Assembly (NCBI GenBank): GCA_021822985.1
Contig: JAKAPZ010000009.1
Span: forward strand, 1-36,638
Direction of reading: 5' to 3'
Origin: Thermoplasmata archaeon
Lineage (GTDB): Archaea > Thermoplasmatota > Thermoplasmata > Thermoplasmatales > Thermoplasmataceae
Length of the DNA: 36,638 nt
Shown: positions 16,221 to 23,802 of the stretch, in pieces
How the letters are laid out: each line of letters begins with the position of its first letter
How positions within the stretch are numbered: the first letter of the stretch is position 1
The notes under the pieces: generated by a model
Told to the model about the DNA's origin: nothing
Database searches by the model: none
Seen by the model: the letters and a program-made list of their open reading frames with translations, nothing else
Translations under genes and position numbers: made by a program

Positions 16221-17257
16221 AAGAATCCCTCCTTATGGAGAAATTCAGCATTGAGAATGGATGAACCTGCAGCCCCCCTGACTATATTGTGAATGAGCGA
16301 GATGAAGGAAACCATGTCCCCTCTTATCCCGACATGGCCAACGGAGACAGGCATTCCTGAAGTCAGAATGTCTTTTCCCGTATTCAGGTCGAGACTGATA
16401 TTTGGTCTCTCGGGAGAATCATGAAAAATAACAGAACTGTGAGGCAGGGAAGGAAGATCAGTTCCTGAAATCCTCCCATTTCTGTAATTCCTGAATGCCC
16501 TTTTCACCTCATCCTCTTCCGGAGTATGGTGCATCTCTGCAAATACTGCCTCTGTATGCCCATCCCTCACAGGGATTCTTGTGCATATGGGATTGACTGA
16601 AATTTTGGAAGGCTCAATGGCGTTATTTTTAACTGATCCGAAAATTTTCATTGTCTCGGAAGAAATCTTCTCCTCCTCACCAGGTATATGCGGATAGACA
16701 CTGGAGATGACATCAAGAGCAGGCGTTCCCGGATATCCTGCGCCGCTGACTGCCTGCATGGTTGTGACATCAATTTTCTCCACTCCAAGCTCAACGAGAG
16801 GGGCCACGGAAAGAGCCAGGCCTATAGTGCTGCAGTTCCCGTTTGCAACAATAAAACCTCCATTTCTTCCCGCAACAATCATATGTTCACTGTTAATTTC
16901 AGGGATGAGTATTGGGACATCATGGCGCATCCTGTTGCCTGAAGCATTCGTGAATACCCTCTGGCCTTTCTCTGACAGTTCCAGTTCTAAGGAAGGTGCA
17001 GTTTTCTCGCTGACTGCACTGAATATCAGATCATATTTTCTTGACAGAATGGAGTCCACATCCGTCTTCTCAACACTGATATCAGGAAGCGAATCATCAC
17101 CGGCAAGATCCTGATATGAAATATCAGTTCTTTCCCCGGAAGCATACAGTCCTGTAATCTCAAAAAAGGGATGCACTGCAATCCTCCTGCAGAATTCCTT
17201 TCCTACAAGGCCTGTTGAGCCGATCACGCAGACCTTCAGTTTATCCACGGATACCAC
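16217..17257 (-). CDS. asd: Aspartate-semialdehyde dehydrogenase
   Basis: NADP-dependent reduction of aspartyl phosphate to aspartate semialdehyde. The nucleotide-binding GSTGLVGKEF is near residues 13-22, the nucleophile Cys142 is in ANGNCSTIGLAL, the substrate motif is AVSGAGYPG, and the catalytic His is in RDGHTEAVF. At 346 aa it is full length and resembles the archaeal/fungal type. The start is GTG at 17257; a second in-frame GTG three codons later is possible. It is the first gene of an asd-aspartokinase pair, so two consecutive steps are encoded in reverse pathway order with coupled translation. The upstream gap of 160 nt to the divergent cassette contains tandem palindromes closer to the other gene. 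Confidence 0.93.
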   Translation of the reverse strand: MVSVDKLKVCVIGSTGLVGKEFCRRIAVHPFFEITGLYASGERTDISYQDLAGDDSLPDISVEKTDVDSILSRKYDLIFSAVSEKTAPSLELELSEKGQRVFTNASGNRMRHDVPILIPEINSEHMIVAGRNGGFIVANGNCSTIGLALSVAPLVELGVEKIDVTTMQAVSGAGYPGTPALDVISSVYPHIPGEEEKISSETMKIFGSVKNNAIEPSKISVNPICTRIPVRDGHTEAVFAEMHHTPEEDEVKRAFRNYRNGRISGTDLPSLPHSSVIFHDSPERPNISLDLNTGKDILTSGMPVSVGHVGIRGDMVSFISLIHNIVRGAAGSSILNAEFLHKEGFF

Positions 17258-17370
17258 ATCCGTGTAAATGGGAACAGCATCCCCTGTATTTCATGAATGA
17301 CCAGAATTTGTATTTGTATATCCTTATTATCTCATAATAAATTATTCAAAGGAATAACGCAAACATATTA

Positions 17371-17402
17371 TTACCGATGGTAAGGAAAAATACCGACAGG
17401 TA
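17371..17402. promoter_or_regulatory. Two tandem palindromes, probable operator of the 17.4-18.4 kb cassette
   Basis: Two inverted repeats with the same half-site lie side by side: TTACC-GAT-GGTAA (17371-17383) and TACC-GACA-GGTA (17391-17402). Their centres are about 20 bp, roughly two helical turns, apart. They end right before the TATA-like GTATATTATAAA (17406-17417), where a dimeric repressor would block TBP/TFB. Confidence 0.6.
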
Positions 17403-17417
17403 AACGTATATTATAAA

Positions 17418-17888
17418 ATGGGATTCACTGGCATGGAGATGCCGGGTATAGAAGAATTCATAACAAGGGCAAAGAGGAACACTTATGCTTCCGGGGAAGG
17501 AAGGGAGAAAAATCCTAGGGTGGAAGGATCGGTGGAACTATTTTACAGATCAGGAAAATATTCCTACAGGGACATATACTTCGGTGGAAAATATTTCAAT
17601 GGCATAGAGACTATTTACATGAATGATAAACCGGTGTGGGGAATGGTATATTCAGGGGGCCTCACACAGGATAATGCAGGACAGGTATATGATTTCCTGA
17701 AAAAATGCCTCTATCTTGTGGATGAAGAGGCTCCTTTCAGGGGGCCCAAATCATACAACAATGGAGAATTCTACTATTCAAACCAGTATGAGGGAGACTT
17801 CGATCACTTCATTGGATATGAGAGCATAGAACTGCTTGACGATCTGGTGTACGAACTGCATTATTCGGGAGGTTCAATCATACAATGA
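17418..17888 (+). CDS. DUF5680-like small protein
   Basis: A 156-residue soluble protein of unknown function. The spacing of motifs (EEFITRAKRNTYASG, SYRDIYFGGKYFNGIE, PVWGMVYSGG, PFRGPKSYNNGEFYY, FDHFIGYE) matches my memory of the DUF5680 family, which in bacteria often occurs alone or with a helix-turn-helix. The TATA-like box at 17406-17417 abuts the first ATG, so a leaderless mRNA would start near 17433-17439, where two more in-frame ATGs lie. The true start may therefore be 17433 (MEMPGIEEF) or 17439. It is the first of three overlapping genes behind tandem palindromes, so expression is probably controlled by a DNA-binding repressor not encoded nearby. Confidence 0.7.
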   Translation: MGFTGMEMPGIEEFITRAKRNTYASGEGREKNPRVEGSVELFYRSGKYSYRDIYFGGKYFNGIETIYMNDKPVWGMVYSGGLTQDNAGQVYDFLKKCLYLVDEEAPFRGPKSYNNGEFYYSNQYEGDFDHFIGYESIELLDDLVYELHYSGGSIIQ

Positions 17889-18085
17889 TGAACAGCAACA
17901 AGAACAACCTCATGAAGAAGATCATGGATCAGATTGAGCTGTATGAAAAGCTCAACTCAGATCTGAGCGTTGAAATCAATACACTTGCAGAGAGTGCAAG
18001 TACACATGGGGAAGCACTGAGGAAGATCAGGAAGGATTATGCAAGAAGCAAAGAACTCATTGTGGAACTGGAGGAAATGAGATGA
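17885..18085 (+). CDS. Small coiled-coil protein, unknown
   Basis: A 66-residue, highly charged protein predicted to be entirely helical, with heptad-like spacing through the middle (IMDQIELYEKLNSDLSVEIN) and a basic-acidic tail (KIRKDYARSKELIVELEEMR). I do not recognise it. It overlaps the DUF5680-like gene by 4 nt (ATGA) and the next gene by 4 nt. A strong GGGAGGT site stands before its start. The tight packing suggests the three products are made together, and this one could be an adaptor that dimerises or pairs with the following helical protein. Confidence 0.65.
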   Translation: MMNSNKNNLMKKIMDQIELYEKLNSDLSVEINTLAESASTHGEALRKIRKDYARSKELIVELEEMR

Positions 18086-18417
18086 ACGTAGAATCACTGC
18101 GAAAGATAATCTCGCTTTCAACCCGGGAAAAAAATCTTCTGGAGAACAACCCGGAAATATATGGGAAAGTTGTGGAGAAACTTGAGGAAGTCCACAGGGA
18201 ATATGTGGAAAATCTCAGGGAGAAGGCATATCTCCATGGAAGGATAGCCTCCATTATATATGACTCATATGAGGAATTTATGAAGGTTCATGGGAATGCA
18301 GTTATACTATCCGGAATGATAGCAGATCTTGAGATACAGGGAAAATTGAGCAGAAATTCCATAGAAGGGGATATTCCCTACATCCTTGACAGATACCTGA
18401 TCCTTAAGAATCACTGA
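18082..18417 (+). CDS. Small helical protein, unknown
   Basis: A 111-residue, mostly helical protein with charged heptad-like stretches (VVEKLEEVHREYVENLREKA) and no membrane span. Its ATG is preceded by GGAGG at seven nt and overlaps the previous stop (ATGA), so it is translated as part of the cassette. The N-terminal pattern of hydrophobic residues vaguely recalls the helical A domain of archaeal GINS proteins. The length is far short and no B domain is seen, so I do not assign it. Its 3' end overlaps the converging anchored-protein gene by 7 nt. Confidence 0.62.
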   Translation: MNVESLRKIISLSTREKNLLENNPEIYGKVVEKLEEVHREYVENLREKAYLHGRIASIIYDSYEEFMKVHGNAVILSGMIADLEIQGKLSRNSIEGDIPYILDRYLILKNH

Positions 18418-18845
18418 ACTGCAATTGTCAGGTTCAGTGGGCCAGCATAATTCCCTGACGGGGTTTCAAGCACTATATTGATGTAAATTGTCCCATGGCT
18501 GATTATGGTGGAGGTTCCCGGGAGTGTTGCCCTGAAACCGTTACCTGAAACCACAGATTTGACATATGCAGGAAGGGAAGCTGAGGAAGGCACATTCAGG
18601 GGAACCGTTATGGTATACTGGGAACCTGAATTCATGGTATCCTTCCCGTAAGCAACAGAATAGTTCTCATTGAATGAGCCTGAAACATTCACATTGATCT
18701 GCTGAATGTTCACCGTTCCCTGATGGAAGGAGTTCACCGCGAAAAGAATTGCGAAAGACAGAACTATAGTGAATATGGAGGCTGCAACTATTTTCTTCCC
18801 GATGTTGGACTGGATCCATGGCCTCTTTATCTCAAGGGGAATCAT
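18411..18845 (-). CDS. Small membrane-anchored extracellular protein, unknown
   Basis: A 144-residue protein. A short basic N-terminus (MIPLEIKRPWIQSNIGKK) is followed by one hydrophobic span (about 19-37, IVAASIFTIVLSFAILFAV). A Ser/Thr/Asn/Gly-rich beta-type domain then probably faces outside (VNVSGSF, TITVPLNV, NLTIAVQ); it resembles archaeal pilin-like or surface proteins only in composition. I place the start at 18845 because CTTTATATCG on the minus strand is centred 24 nt before it, the usual leaderless spacing here. A longer reading back to 18896 would put that TATA box inside the gene. Confidence 0.65.
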   Translation of the reverse strand: MIPLEIKRPWIQSNIGKKIVAASIFTIVLSFAILFAVNSFHQGTVNIQQINVNVSGSFNENYSVAYGKDTMNSGSQYTITVPLNVPSSASLPAYVKSVVSGNGFRATLPGTSTIISHGTIYINIVLETPSGNYAGPLNLTIAVQ

Positions 18846-18975
18846 GAAAGGAAATCTGTTGAATCGATATAAAGCATATTCATGCCTATGTAACATGAAA
18901 AACGAAATATCGGTATTATGGTTTCAATTCAGAGATCACTCTCCTTATTTATAAAATACTTTTCTGCTTTCAAAA

Positions 18976-18985
18976 CTTATAAATA
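18976..18985 (+). promoter_or_regulatory. TATA box of aconitase gene
   Basis: CTTATAAATA is centred about 24 nt before the ATG at 19004, predicting a leaderless mRNA. Confidence 0.6.
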
Positions 18986-19003
18986 AAAATGCAATGAACC
19001 CAC

Positions 19004-21694
19004 ATGAATTCATCAGACTTCACAGACGTACTGACCGTGGGGCAGAAAACCTACAGGTATGTATCATTCAAGAAACTTGCAGAAAGAAGGAAGGATTTTG
19101 ACAGGCTTCCAGTTTCCATCAGGATAGCAATTGAGTCAGTTGCGAGAAATATTGGGGAAGGGGCTGTAAGAGATGAGGATTTCAAGAACATACTTTCATG
19201 GGACTCAAGAGATACCGGAGAATATGAAATACCACTGACAGTTGCCCGTGTTGCAATGCAGGATTTCACGGGAGTTCCAGCAGTTGTCGATCTTGCCTCC
19301 ATGAGAGACACCTTCAGGAAGATGAAGAAAAATCCTGAGGAGATAGAACCCAGAGTGCCAGTTGATCTTGTGATTGATCATTCAGTGCAGATCGATTATT
19401 ATGGAACTGATGATGCCCTGAAACTTAACTCGGAACTTGAATTTGAAAGGAATGCTGAGAGGTACAGATTTTTGAAATGGGCCCAGGGTGCAATGAAAAA
19501 CCTGAAAATAATACCTCCATCAACTGGAATCATACACCAGGTGAATCTTGAGTATCTCGCAAAGGTTGTGCAGGTTTCCACAGTGAGAGGGCAGGAATGG
19601 GCATACTTCGACACAGTTGTGGGAACGGATTCGCACACAACCATGGTAAACGGGCTCGGAGTGCTTGGATGGGGTGTGGGAGGCATTGAGGCAGAGGCAG
19701 CTATGCTGGGCCAGCCTGTAACATTCCTCTCGCCAATGGTCATAGGGGTAAATATCCACGGAGAACCCAGGGAGGGAGTCACGGCAACAGATATAGTTCT
19801 CACCCTCACAGAGATACTGAGAAAGAGCGATGTTGTGGGAAAATTCATAGAATTTTACGGTTCCGGAGTATCAAGGCTTCCACTTCCTGACAGGGCTACA
19901 ATATCAAATATGTGCCCCGAATATGGCGCTACCTGTGCACTGTTTCCTGTGGATGATGAGACAATCAGCTATCTCAGGCTTACAGGAAGGCCAGAGGAGC
20001 AGGTACAGCTTGTGAAGGAATACTTCACATTGCAGGGATTATTCGGAGTCCAGAAGGGAATTGACTATTCAGAGGTCATAGATTTTGATCTTTCACAGGT
20101 AAGAAGCACCATAGCAGGACCAAAACTCCCGCAGCAGAAGGTTCCACTGGAAAAGTCAAGGGACAGTTTCCTTTCATTCCTCGAAGGGAGCGGAGTAAAG
20201 TTCCAGGAAGGAAAGAATTCACAGGTAGCAGTTTCCGTCAGGAATGCTCCTGTTGTGATCAATGGGCATGAGGAAACAGTAAAGGATGGGGACATAGTCA
20301 TAGCAGCCATAACAAGCTGTACAAACACATCGAACCCCAGAGTGATGATAGGTGCAGGGCTCCTTGCAAAAAAAGCTGTGGAACTCGGGCTCAGTGTCAA
20401 CAGAAAGGTGAAAACAAGCCTGGCACCAGGATCAAGGGTTGTTTCGCAGTATCTTCAGAGCAGTGATCTTCAGAAATATCTCGACCATCTGGGGTTCAAT
20501 ATTGCAGGATTTGGATGCACAACATGCATAGGGAACAGTGGCCCCCTTGACACATCTTTGGAAAATACCATAACTGAAAACAATCTTTTCAGCGTCGCAG
20601 TTCTTTCAGGAAACAGGAACTTCGAGGCAAGAATACACAGGAGCATCAAGGCAAACTACCTCATGTCGCCGCCGCTGGTTGTGGCCTTTGCAATTGCAGG
20701 CACAATCCTTATAGACATGGAGAAAGAACCTCTCGGAAAGGATTCCAGGGGAAATCCCGTGTTCCTGAAGGATATATGGCCCTCAGAGAAGGAAATAGAT
20801 GGAATTATTGCAAAGAACATAAGCAGGGATCTTTTCGCAGGCAACTACTCAAAAATAAATAGTTTCAGCGATCTGTGGAACAGGATGGAATCCCCTGCAG
20901 GAATGATGTATTCCTGGGACAAAAAGAGCACATACATAAAAAATCCTCCATTCTTCGACGATTTCACCGGGAAGTTGCCCGATTATGTCCCTGCAATTCA
21001 AAATGCAAGGATACTGGCAGTTTTTGGTGATTCAGTCACGACCGATCATATATCACCTGCGGGGTCTATATCCAAAAACTCGCCTGCAGGGAAATACCTC
21101 TCGGAAAATTCAGTAAGTCCTGACGACTTCAACTCTTTTGGCTCAAGAAGGGGAAATCATGAGGTCATGATGAGGGGAACATTTGGCAACAGCAGGATAA
21201 AGAATCTGCTCTGCAGCAGGGAAGGCCCTTACACCAGGACTGAGGAGAACGGACCTGAACAGTGGATATTTGATGTTTCAGAACAGTACATCAGGAAAGG
21301 GACACCCTCTGTTGTATTTGCAGGAAAGGAATACGGCACAGGTTCCTCAAGGGACTGGGCAGCAAAGGGGCCACAGCTCCTTGGAGTCAGGGCTGTTATT
21401 GCAGAAAGTTACGAAAGGATACACAGGAGCAACCTCATCGGAATGGGAATACTTCCGTTACAGTTCATGCAGGGGAAGAAATTCACCGATCTGCAGATAG
21501 ACCCATACTCTCCCTTGCATATTGCACTTCCACAGAAAATTGAGCCACAGACAGAGGCCAGGCTGAAATACATGGGAAAGGACGGAAGCGATCATGAGGA
21601 GGTACTGCACATAAGGCTGGACACACCTGTAGAAGTAAGCTACTACCTCAATGGCGGCATCCTGCAGTATGTGATGAGAAACATGAAGGAGTGA
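19004..21694 (+). CDS. acnA: Aconitate hydratase (AcnA/IRP type)
   Basis: Isomerises citrate to isocitrate in the citric acid cycle using a [4Fe-4S] cluster. The three cluster cysteines are Cys439 in ITSCTNTSNP and Cys505/Cys508 in GCTTCIGNSGP. Other signatures include GTDSHTTMVNGLGVLGWGVG and, in the mobile fourth domain, FGDSVTTDHISPAG and EYGTGSSRDWAAKG. The 896-aa length and domain order match the aconitase A/IRP1 branch. It is monocistronic: a strong TATA box leaves no leader, and the gene is followed by a T-tract shared with the converging sat gene. Confidence 0.97.
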   Translation: MNSSDFTDVLTVGQKTYRYVSFKKLAERRKDFDRLPVSIRIAIESVARNIGEGAVRDEDFKNILSWDSRDTGEYEIPLTVARVAMQDFTGVPAVVDLASMRDTFRKMKKNPEEIEPRVPVDLVIDHSVQIDYYGTDDALKLNSELEFERNAERYRFLKWAQGAMKNLKIIPPSTGIIHQVNLEYLAKVVQVSTVRGQEWAYFDTVVGTDSHTTMVNGLGVLGWGVGGIEAEAAMLGQPVTFLSPMVIGVNIHGEPREGVTATDIVLTLTEILRKSDVVGKFIEFYGSGVSRLPLPDRATISNMCPEYGATCALFPVDDETISYLRLTGRPEEQVQLVKEYFTLQGLFGVQKGIDYSEVIDFDLSQVRSTIAGPKLPQQKVPLEKSRDSFLSFLEGSGVKFQEGKNSQVAVSVRNAPVVINGHEETVKDGDIVIAAITSCTNTSNPRVMIGAGLLAKKAVELGLSVNRKVKTSLAPGSRVVSQYLQSSDLQKYLDHLGFNIAGFGCTTCIGNSGPLDTSLENTITENNLFSVAVLSGNRNFEARIHRSIKANYLMSPPLVVAFAIAGTILIDMEKEPLGKDSRGNPVFLKDIWPSEKEIDGIIAKNISRDLFAGNYSKINSFSDLWNRMESPAGMMYSWDKKSTYIKNPPFFDDFTGKLPDYVPAIQNARILAVFGDSVTTDHISPAGSISKNSPAGKYLSENSVSPDDFNSFGSRRGNHEVMMRGTFGNSRIKNLLCSREGPYTRTEENGPEQWIFDVSEQYIRKGTPSVVFAGKEYGTGSSRDWAAKGPQLLGVRAVIAESYERIHRSNLIGMGILPLQFMQGKKFTDLQIDPYSPLHIALPQKIEPQTEARLKYMGKDGSDHEEVLHIRLDTPVEVSYYLNGGILQYVMRNMKE

Positions 21695-21739
21695 GTTTTT
21701 ATACCAACTTCCGATATTTTTCATCATGATCATTTTCAC

Positions 21740-21752
21740 TGATTTTTTTTAA
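21740..21752 (+). terminator. T-tract terminator between acnA and sat
   Basis: An eight-T run lies about 50 nt after the aconitase stop with no strong hairpin, the usual look of an archaeal U-tract terminator. TTTTTATA directly after the stop may assist. Confidence 0.4.
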
Positions 21753-21780
21753 GAAATGTGAATTTAAGTTCATGAGCATT

Positions 21781-22920
21781 TCAGATCTGAAACGGTTCAG
21801 GAAAAGAAGTCACAGCATCCATAACTTCCTGGCGGATCAGCAACTGGTTTTCCATTGTTCCATTGAAGATCATCCTTCTCACCTCCGTTCCGCTGAATCC
21901 GATCTTGTGTCCAGGCTCATGCCCGCAACTGTCTGAAAATGAGAATGTTTCACATCTTCTGCAGTAACTTGCAGCATTGAATTTCATAAGTTCAATGCCA
22001 AGATCTGGAAACGCCTCACAGTTTTTCTGTGCATCAAATGCGCCATAGTAATTCCCGACACCTGCGTGATCCCTCCCTATGATGAAATGGGATGCTCCAA
22101 AATTTTTCCTCATTATGGCATGGAGAAGGGCCTCCCTCGGGCCCGCATACTGCATCTCATAATTCAGGGGGGCCACCAGCACCCTCTCTTTCGGGTAATG
22201 GGAATTCACCAGTGCATCATAGGATTTCACTATGACACCGTCATTGAAATCACCACTCTTCTTCTTTCCAATTACGGGGTTTATGAATAAACCATCCGTG
22301 GTATCGAGAGCCTTCATATGCATGAACTCGTGGCCCCTGTGCGGAACGTTTCTTGTCTGGAATGCCGTTACAGTTTTCCATCCTGCCTTTTTGAAACGTT
22401 CCCTTGTTTCGGCTGGGCTTAATGTTCTGTCCGAAAACGGCAGGTCATATGGAAAAACCTTAATGAATTCTCCTGAAAGATAAAGATTCCCACGGGAAAG
22501 GAACCTTGCAAAACCGGGATGTGAAGTATCCTCCGTCTGGAATATTCTCCTTCCGGCATATACCGGATCAATACTGAATCTTTCATCGATCTTAAGAATG
22601 GCTATGGGCCCTGAAACATCCCTGAGGACAATTTCATCTCCATCCTTCAGCGATCCGAAGTTTTCCTGCCCGATGGGAAGCATGATCGGAATGGGCCATA
22701 TGGTACCGTCAGGAAGCCTCTGCTCTTTCAGTATATTCTCAATCTCATGGCTGGAGTTGAACCCCTTCAGGGGACTGTAGACTCCGGTCGAAATGAGTCT
22801 TGCAGTTATCCTTGTCCCATAGGGGACATCCACATGCTGGGAATCTGAAAATTCAGAACAGATGGCCGGATTTGCTTCCGGTATTGAAATAAGGCGCTTT
22901 CCGTGAGGATCTGGAATCAT
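21781..22920 (-). CDS. sat: ATP sulfurylase (sulfate adenylyltransferase)
   Basis: Activates sulfate to adenosine 5'-phosphosulfate (APS). The 379-aa single-polypeptide type is identified by QTRNVPHRGHE (the HxGH nucleotide-binding motif), the later GRDHAGVGNYYG, and FSGTEVRRMI near the C-terminus. Two cysteine pairs in YCRRCETFSFSDSCGH could bind zinc, a feature of some bacterial and archaeal ATP sulfurylases. The start overlaps the cysH stop by 4 nt (ATGA), so cysH-sat is one transcript. Together they reduce sulfate to sulfite without APS kinase, which is not seen here. Confidence 0.95.
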   Translation of the reverse strand: MIPDPHGKRLISIPEANPAICSEFSDSQHVDVPYGTRITARLISTGVYSPLKGFNSSHEIENILKEQRLPDGTIWPIPIMLPIGQENFGSLKDGDEIVLRDVSGPIAILKIDERFSIDPVYAGRRIFQTEDTSHPGFARFLSRGNLYLSGEFIKVFPYDLPFSDRTLSPAETRERFKKAGWKTVTAFQTRNVPHRGHEFMHMKALDTTDGLFINPVIGKKKSGDFNDGVIVKSYDALVNSHYPKERVLVAPLNYEMQYAGPREALLHAIMRKNFGASHFIIGRDHAGVGNYYGAFDAQKNCEAFPDLGIELMKFNAASYCRRCETFSFSDSCGHEPGHKIGFSGTEVRRMIFNGTMENQLLIRQEVMDAVTSFPEPFQI

Positions 22921-23672
22921 AAATTTTTCACATCCTGCTCATTACTGGAATTGATTTCAGCACTCATTCTGTGAATTCCGCACTCTTTTTTTCCGGTTTC
23001 CCACCACCACCTTCCTGCCCTCGAATCCTCCCCTTGCAATATTGCCCTTGTGCAGGGAGCACATCCAATGCTCGGGAAACCCCTGTCATGCAGGGAATTG
23101 TATGGTATTTCGTTCTGTCTTATGTAATTCCAGACCTGTTCTTCAGTCCAGTCAGCAAGGGGATTGATCTTGAAAAGCCCATCTCTGTCGGGGTCTTCCA
23201 TGATCTTCTGAACGGTGGATCTATCCACTGACTGTTCCCTTCTAAGGCCCGTGATCCATGCCTTTCTCGTGCTCAACTCAGTGTTCAGGGGTACGATTTT
23301 TCTTGCTTCGCAGCATTTTTTCCTCAGTTCCACAGATCTGTAGAAAAGGTTTGGCCCATAGTCCTTCATCATTCCACTCAAACGATCTGCATCTGGGTGC
23401 AGGAATTTAATGCTGAATCCATATTTCTGAATAGCCAGATCAATCAATGCATAGGTTTCCTCATTAAGCCTTCCGGTGTCAAGTGTGATGATATCGGGAA
23501 TGATGGAATTCTTCTCCCTGAAACTGTAAAGCATGTGAAGTATGATCATATCTTCAGCTCCAAAACTGCATGAAAATACGGCATCCTTCCCGAACCTTTC
23601 CATGGCCTGGAGAAGAGTCTCCATGGCTGAAACTTCTTCGCTTCTGGCTGTAGAAATATTGTTGTTTAGCAC
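22917..23672 (-). CDS. cysH: Adenylyl-sulfate (APS) reductase, assimilatory, Fe-S type
   Basis: Reduces APS to sulfite and AMP using thioredoxin or a similar donor. The PP-loop fold has the SCSFGAEDMI phosphate loop. The cysteine set Cys120-Cys121 (KKCCEARK) and Cys204/Cys207 (GCAPCTR) binds the [4Fe-4S] cluster that marks APS-specific enzymes, and ECGIH (Cys231) is the catalytic C-terminal Cys. The start is GTG at 23672, with AAATATTTAA-type TATA centred 24 nt upstream (leaderless); no ATG gives the full fold. It is the first gene of cysH-sat and is divergent, by 130 nt, from the ComA-like gene, whose family consumes sulfite. Confidence 0.94.
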   Translation of the reverse strand: MLNNNISTARSEEVSAMETLLQAMERFGKDAVFSCSFGAEDMIILHMLYSFREKNSIIPDIITLDTGRLNEETYALIDLAIQKYGFSIKFLHPDADRLSGMMKDYGPNLFYRSVELRKKCCEARKIVPLNTELSTRKAWITGLRREQSVDRSTVQKIMEDPDRDGLFKINPLADWTEEQVWNYIRQNEIPYNSLHDRGFPSIGCAPCTRAILQGEDSRAGRWWWETGKKECGIHRMSAEINSSNEQDVKNL

Positions 23673-23690
23673 ATATCCAAATTCCCTGTA

Positions 23691-23700
23691 AATATTTAAC
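23691..23700 (-). promoter_or_regulatory. TATA-like box for cysH-sat
   Basis: GTTAAATATT (minus strand) is centred about 24 nt before the GTG start of cysH. Confidence 0.45.
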
Positions 23701-23774
23701 GCAATTCATATACTTAAATTATGATAGAAATATGAAACAGTTGCATATTGTTTGAAATTTTATATTGATAAAAA

Positions 23775-23783
23775 TTCATATAG
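23775..23783 (+). promoter_or_regulatory. TATA-like box for the ComA-like gene
   Basis: TTCATATAG is centred about 25 nt before the ATG at 23803. It faces away from the cysH promoter in a 130-nt AT-rich gap, where one regulator could control both. Confidence 0.45.
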
Positions 23784-23802
23784 AGATTAAACATGTATCA
23801 TC

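Noticed and set aside
18082-18417. GINS replication subunit
   Set aside because: Only a loose helical pattern; too short and without a B domain.
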